64,000 nucleotides of DNA, from positions 1 to 64,000 of the forward strand of contig NZ_JBBDYL010000031.1 of the NCBI RefSeq assembly GCF_040901545.1. Direction: 5' to 3'. Positions 62,686 through 64,000 of the stretch are shown here, in pieces. Made by a program: the position numbers and the translations under genes. This DNA is from Sulfuricaulis sp040901545 (GTDB lineage Bacteria > Pseudomonadota > Gammaproteobacteria > Acidiferrobacterales > Sulfurifustaceae). Every line of letters begins with the position of its first letter. Positions within the stretch are counted from its first letter, which is position 1. Under the pieces are notes generated by a model. It was not told the DNA's origin. It was given only the letters and a program-made list of their open reading frames with translations, and ran no database searches.

Positions 62686-63681
62686 ATGGAAAAATTTAAG
62701 GCATTCCGCGTTTACAATGAAAACGGCAAAATCCAGGGTCGTCTAGAAGTGCTGGATTTGGAGTCGCTGTCTCCGGGCGAAGTGGTGATCCGCACGGGCT
62801 ATTCCAGCGTGAATTATAAAGATGCGCTTGGCGCAACCGGTGCCGGAAAAATATTGCGGCGGTTTCCGATGGTCGCGGGCGTGGATGTGGCCGGGAAAGT
62901 GGTTTCTTCGAGCGACACCCGCTACAAAACGGGGGACGCGGTATTGGTTACCGGATGCGGTTTCGGCGAAGAGCACGATGGCGGTTATGCTGAATACGCC
63001 CGCCTCCCCGCTGATTGGGTGGTGCCACTGCCTCAGGGCCTGACTTTGCGCGACGTCATGTCGCTGGGTACCGCGGGATTCACCGCTGCATTGTGTGTGC
63101 ATCGCCTGGAGATCAATGGACTGAAACCGGAAAACGGCCCCGTCGTAGTAACCGGCGCCACCGGCGGAGTCGGGAGCGTTGCCATCGATATCCTTTCAAA
63201 GTTGGGATACCGGGTCACCGCCGTGACCGGCAAGGAATCGGAGCACGATTACCTCAAAGGGCTGGGCGCCCATGAAATCCTGGATCGAAAAAAAATCGAT
63301 TATGGTTCTCGGCCACTGGAAAAAGCCCTTTGGGGTGGCGCGGTCGACAATGTGGGTGGTGATATGCTGGCATGGCTTACCCGCACCATCGAGCCTTGGG
63401 GGAGTATTGCCGCGGTCGGTTTGGCGGGGGGGCATGAATTGCACACCACCGTGATGCCTTTCATCCTTCGGGGTATCAGCCTGCTGGGTATCAATTCCGC
63501 CGGGTGCCCCATGCCCTTGCGCCGCAAACTCTGGGAACGTCTGGCGACTGACCTCCGCCCGCGCCATCTGGACAAAATTGTAACCAAAACCGTATCGCTT
63601 GATGAACTGCCGGGAGTATTTGATACCATATTAAAAGGCCGAATACGCGGCCGGACCCTGGTCAAGTTGCATGGTGACTAA
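62686..63681 (+). CDS. acuI: Acrylyl-CoA reductase (NADPH)-type MDR oxidoreductase (AcuI/YhdH)
   Basis: A 331-residue zinc-free medium-chain dehydrogenase/reductase of the YhdH/AcuI group. It has SSVNYKDALGATGAGKI, VAGVDVAGKVV, HDGGYAEYARLPADWVVPLP, the NADPH fold VVVTGATGGVGSVAI and WGGAVDNVGG, and it ends GRTLVKL. AcuI reduces acryloyl-CoA to propionyl-CoA; the substrate here may differ. It is encoded alone on the plus strand. Confidence 0.88.
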   Translation: MEKFKAFRVYNENGKIQGRLEVLDLESLSPGEVVIRTGYSSVNYKDALGATGAGKILRRFPMVAGVDVAGKVVSSSDTRYKTGDAVLVTGCGFGEEHDGGYAEYARLPADWVVPLPQGLTLRDVMSLGTAGFTAALCVHRLEINGLKPENGPVVVTGATGGVGSVAIDILSKLGYRVTAVTGKESEHDYLKGLGAHEILDRKKIDYGSRPLEKALWGGAVDNVGGDMLAWLTRTIEPWGSIAAVGLAGGHELHTTVMPFILRGISLLGINSAGCPMPLRRKLWERLATDLRPRHLDKIVTKTVSLDELPGVFDTILKGRIRGRTLVKLHGD

Positions 63682-64000
63682 CGTGTCGCGATCAACGGAC
63701 CATGGGGTAGTGACGCGATCCTCCGGGAAGCAGGAAATCAATGTAGTCAAATCTGTCGCCGGGTAATTTTTTCAGTGTCAACATAAAGCAGAGGGATTGC
63801 TTACCAGGCAAAGCGATCCCAAGGTACGTCGTCATTAATCGCCACCTTGTCATGGCTTTTCTTGCGTTTCCAATCTTTTCTAAACAATAAAATTCTGACG
63901 CTCCATACATTGTTCCTTACAGAAATCTTGCAAGTATATTGTATACCTCATACGATGAGCCCTAGTGTTTTGGAATCGAGAATTGGAAGCGCCCTGATCA
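63682..64000. other. Right-end gap
   Basis: No supported gene. A 72-codon minus-strand frame (63692-63910) shows no family resemblance. The third GTAT-N5-ATAC motif lies near the window end. Confidence 0.5.
63939..63953 (+). promoter_or_regulatory. GTAT-N5-ATAC motif, copy 3
   Basis: TTGTATACCTCATAC differs from copy 1 at only two positions, both in the spacer, and shares the preceding ata. It probably belongs to the next gene, which lies outside the window. Confidence 0.5.

Noticed and set aside
63692..63910. 72-codon minus-strand frame at the right end
   Set aside because: No motif and no clear ribosome site; lies in a regulatory gap.

Overview
The window looks like a chromosomal segment of a gammaproteobacterium. 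The order gloB / yafS-like methyltransferase / rnhA / dnaQ is a gammaproteobacterial arrangement. PpiD, FabI, a Yej/Opp-type peptide ABC importer, lipoprotein MltD and glutamyl-tRNA synthetase fit the same picture. Coding density and moderately high GC suggest an environmental, metabolically versatile organism. I cannot name the genus from the sequence alone.

Layout. (1) 1-12.9 kb: tail of tRNA-Asp, ppiD, fabI, then a four-gene peptide/oligopeptide ABC importer. Its last gene is separated from the others by a 670-bp non-coding element with 46-47 bp terminal inverted repeats and a run of back-to-back hairpins. mltD and gloB follow on the minus strand. (2) 12.9-18.1 kb: yafS-like methyltransferase, rnhA, then a 1.5-kb insertion before dnaQ. 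The insertion carries an AT-rich lipoprotein gene, a decayed copy of the dnaQ 5' end and a MNT/HEPN toxin-antitoxin pair. An ABC-2 exporter follows dnaQ. (3) 18.1-35.7 kb: a tRNA-Val integration locus. An intact tRNA-Val at the right and two copies of its 3' end to the left delimit two adjacent islands. Island A holds AsmA, a B12-binding radical SAM protein, an SNase-like protein, a Cache-HAMP receptor with a small partner, and a glutamate dehydrogenase relic. Island B is almost filled by one 2961-codon cyclic beta-glucan synthase gene. (4) 35.9-42.1 kb: gltX, tRNA-Ala and tRNA-Glu with a partial tRNA-Glu tail duplication, L-2-hydroxyglutarate oxidase, and c-di-GMP proteins (HD-GYP, PilZ). (5) 42.1-45.6 kb: a decayed acyl-CoA mutase 3' end, then a ModE box and modEABC for molybdate uptake. 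(6) 46.0-53.1 kb: a minus-strand B12-dependent mutase operon with the active-site signature of 2-hydroxyisobutyryl-CoA mutase (small subunit, PaaK-like CoA ligase, MeaB-type GTPase, large subunit), and a PAS-GGDEF-EAL protein whose GGDEF signature is degenerate. (7) 53.5-64 kb: a tripartite tricarboxylate transporter (TctCBA) followed by a cytidylate-kinase-like/BON fusion, convergent sucCD, a PanE-like reductase, a fumarylacetoacetase-family hydrolase and an AcuI/YhdH-type acyl-CoA reductase. Three copies of a GTAT-N5-ATAC motif lie in intergenic regions of this part.

How it fits together. The right half reads as organic-acid uptake and CoA-thioester metabolism. Uptake would be through Tct; activation by the PaaK-like ligase or SucCD; carbon-skeleton rearrangement by the mutase, with MeaB protecting or reloading its cofactor; side steps by the reductases and the FAH-family enzyme. 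The shared motif suggests that part of this set answers to one regulator outside the window. The left half is housekeeping interrupted by integrative and repeat-driven events. These are the most unusual aspect of the window: tRNA-Val islands, the dnaQ-associated toxin-antitoxin insertion, and hairpin-array elements at two places. Functional calls are from family recognition by eye; no database search was run.
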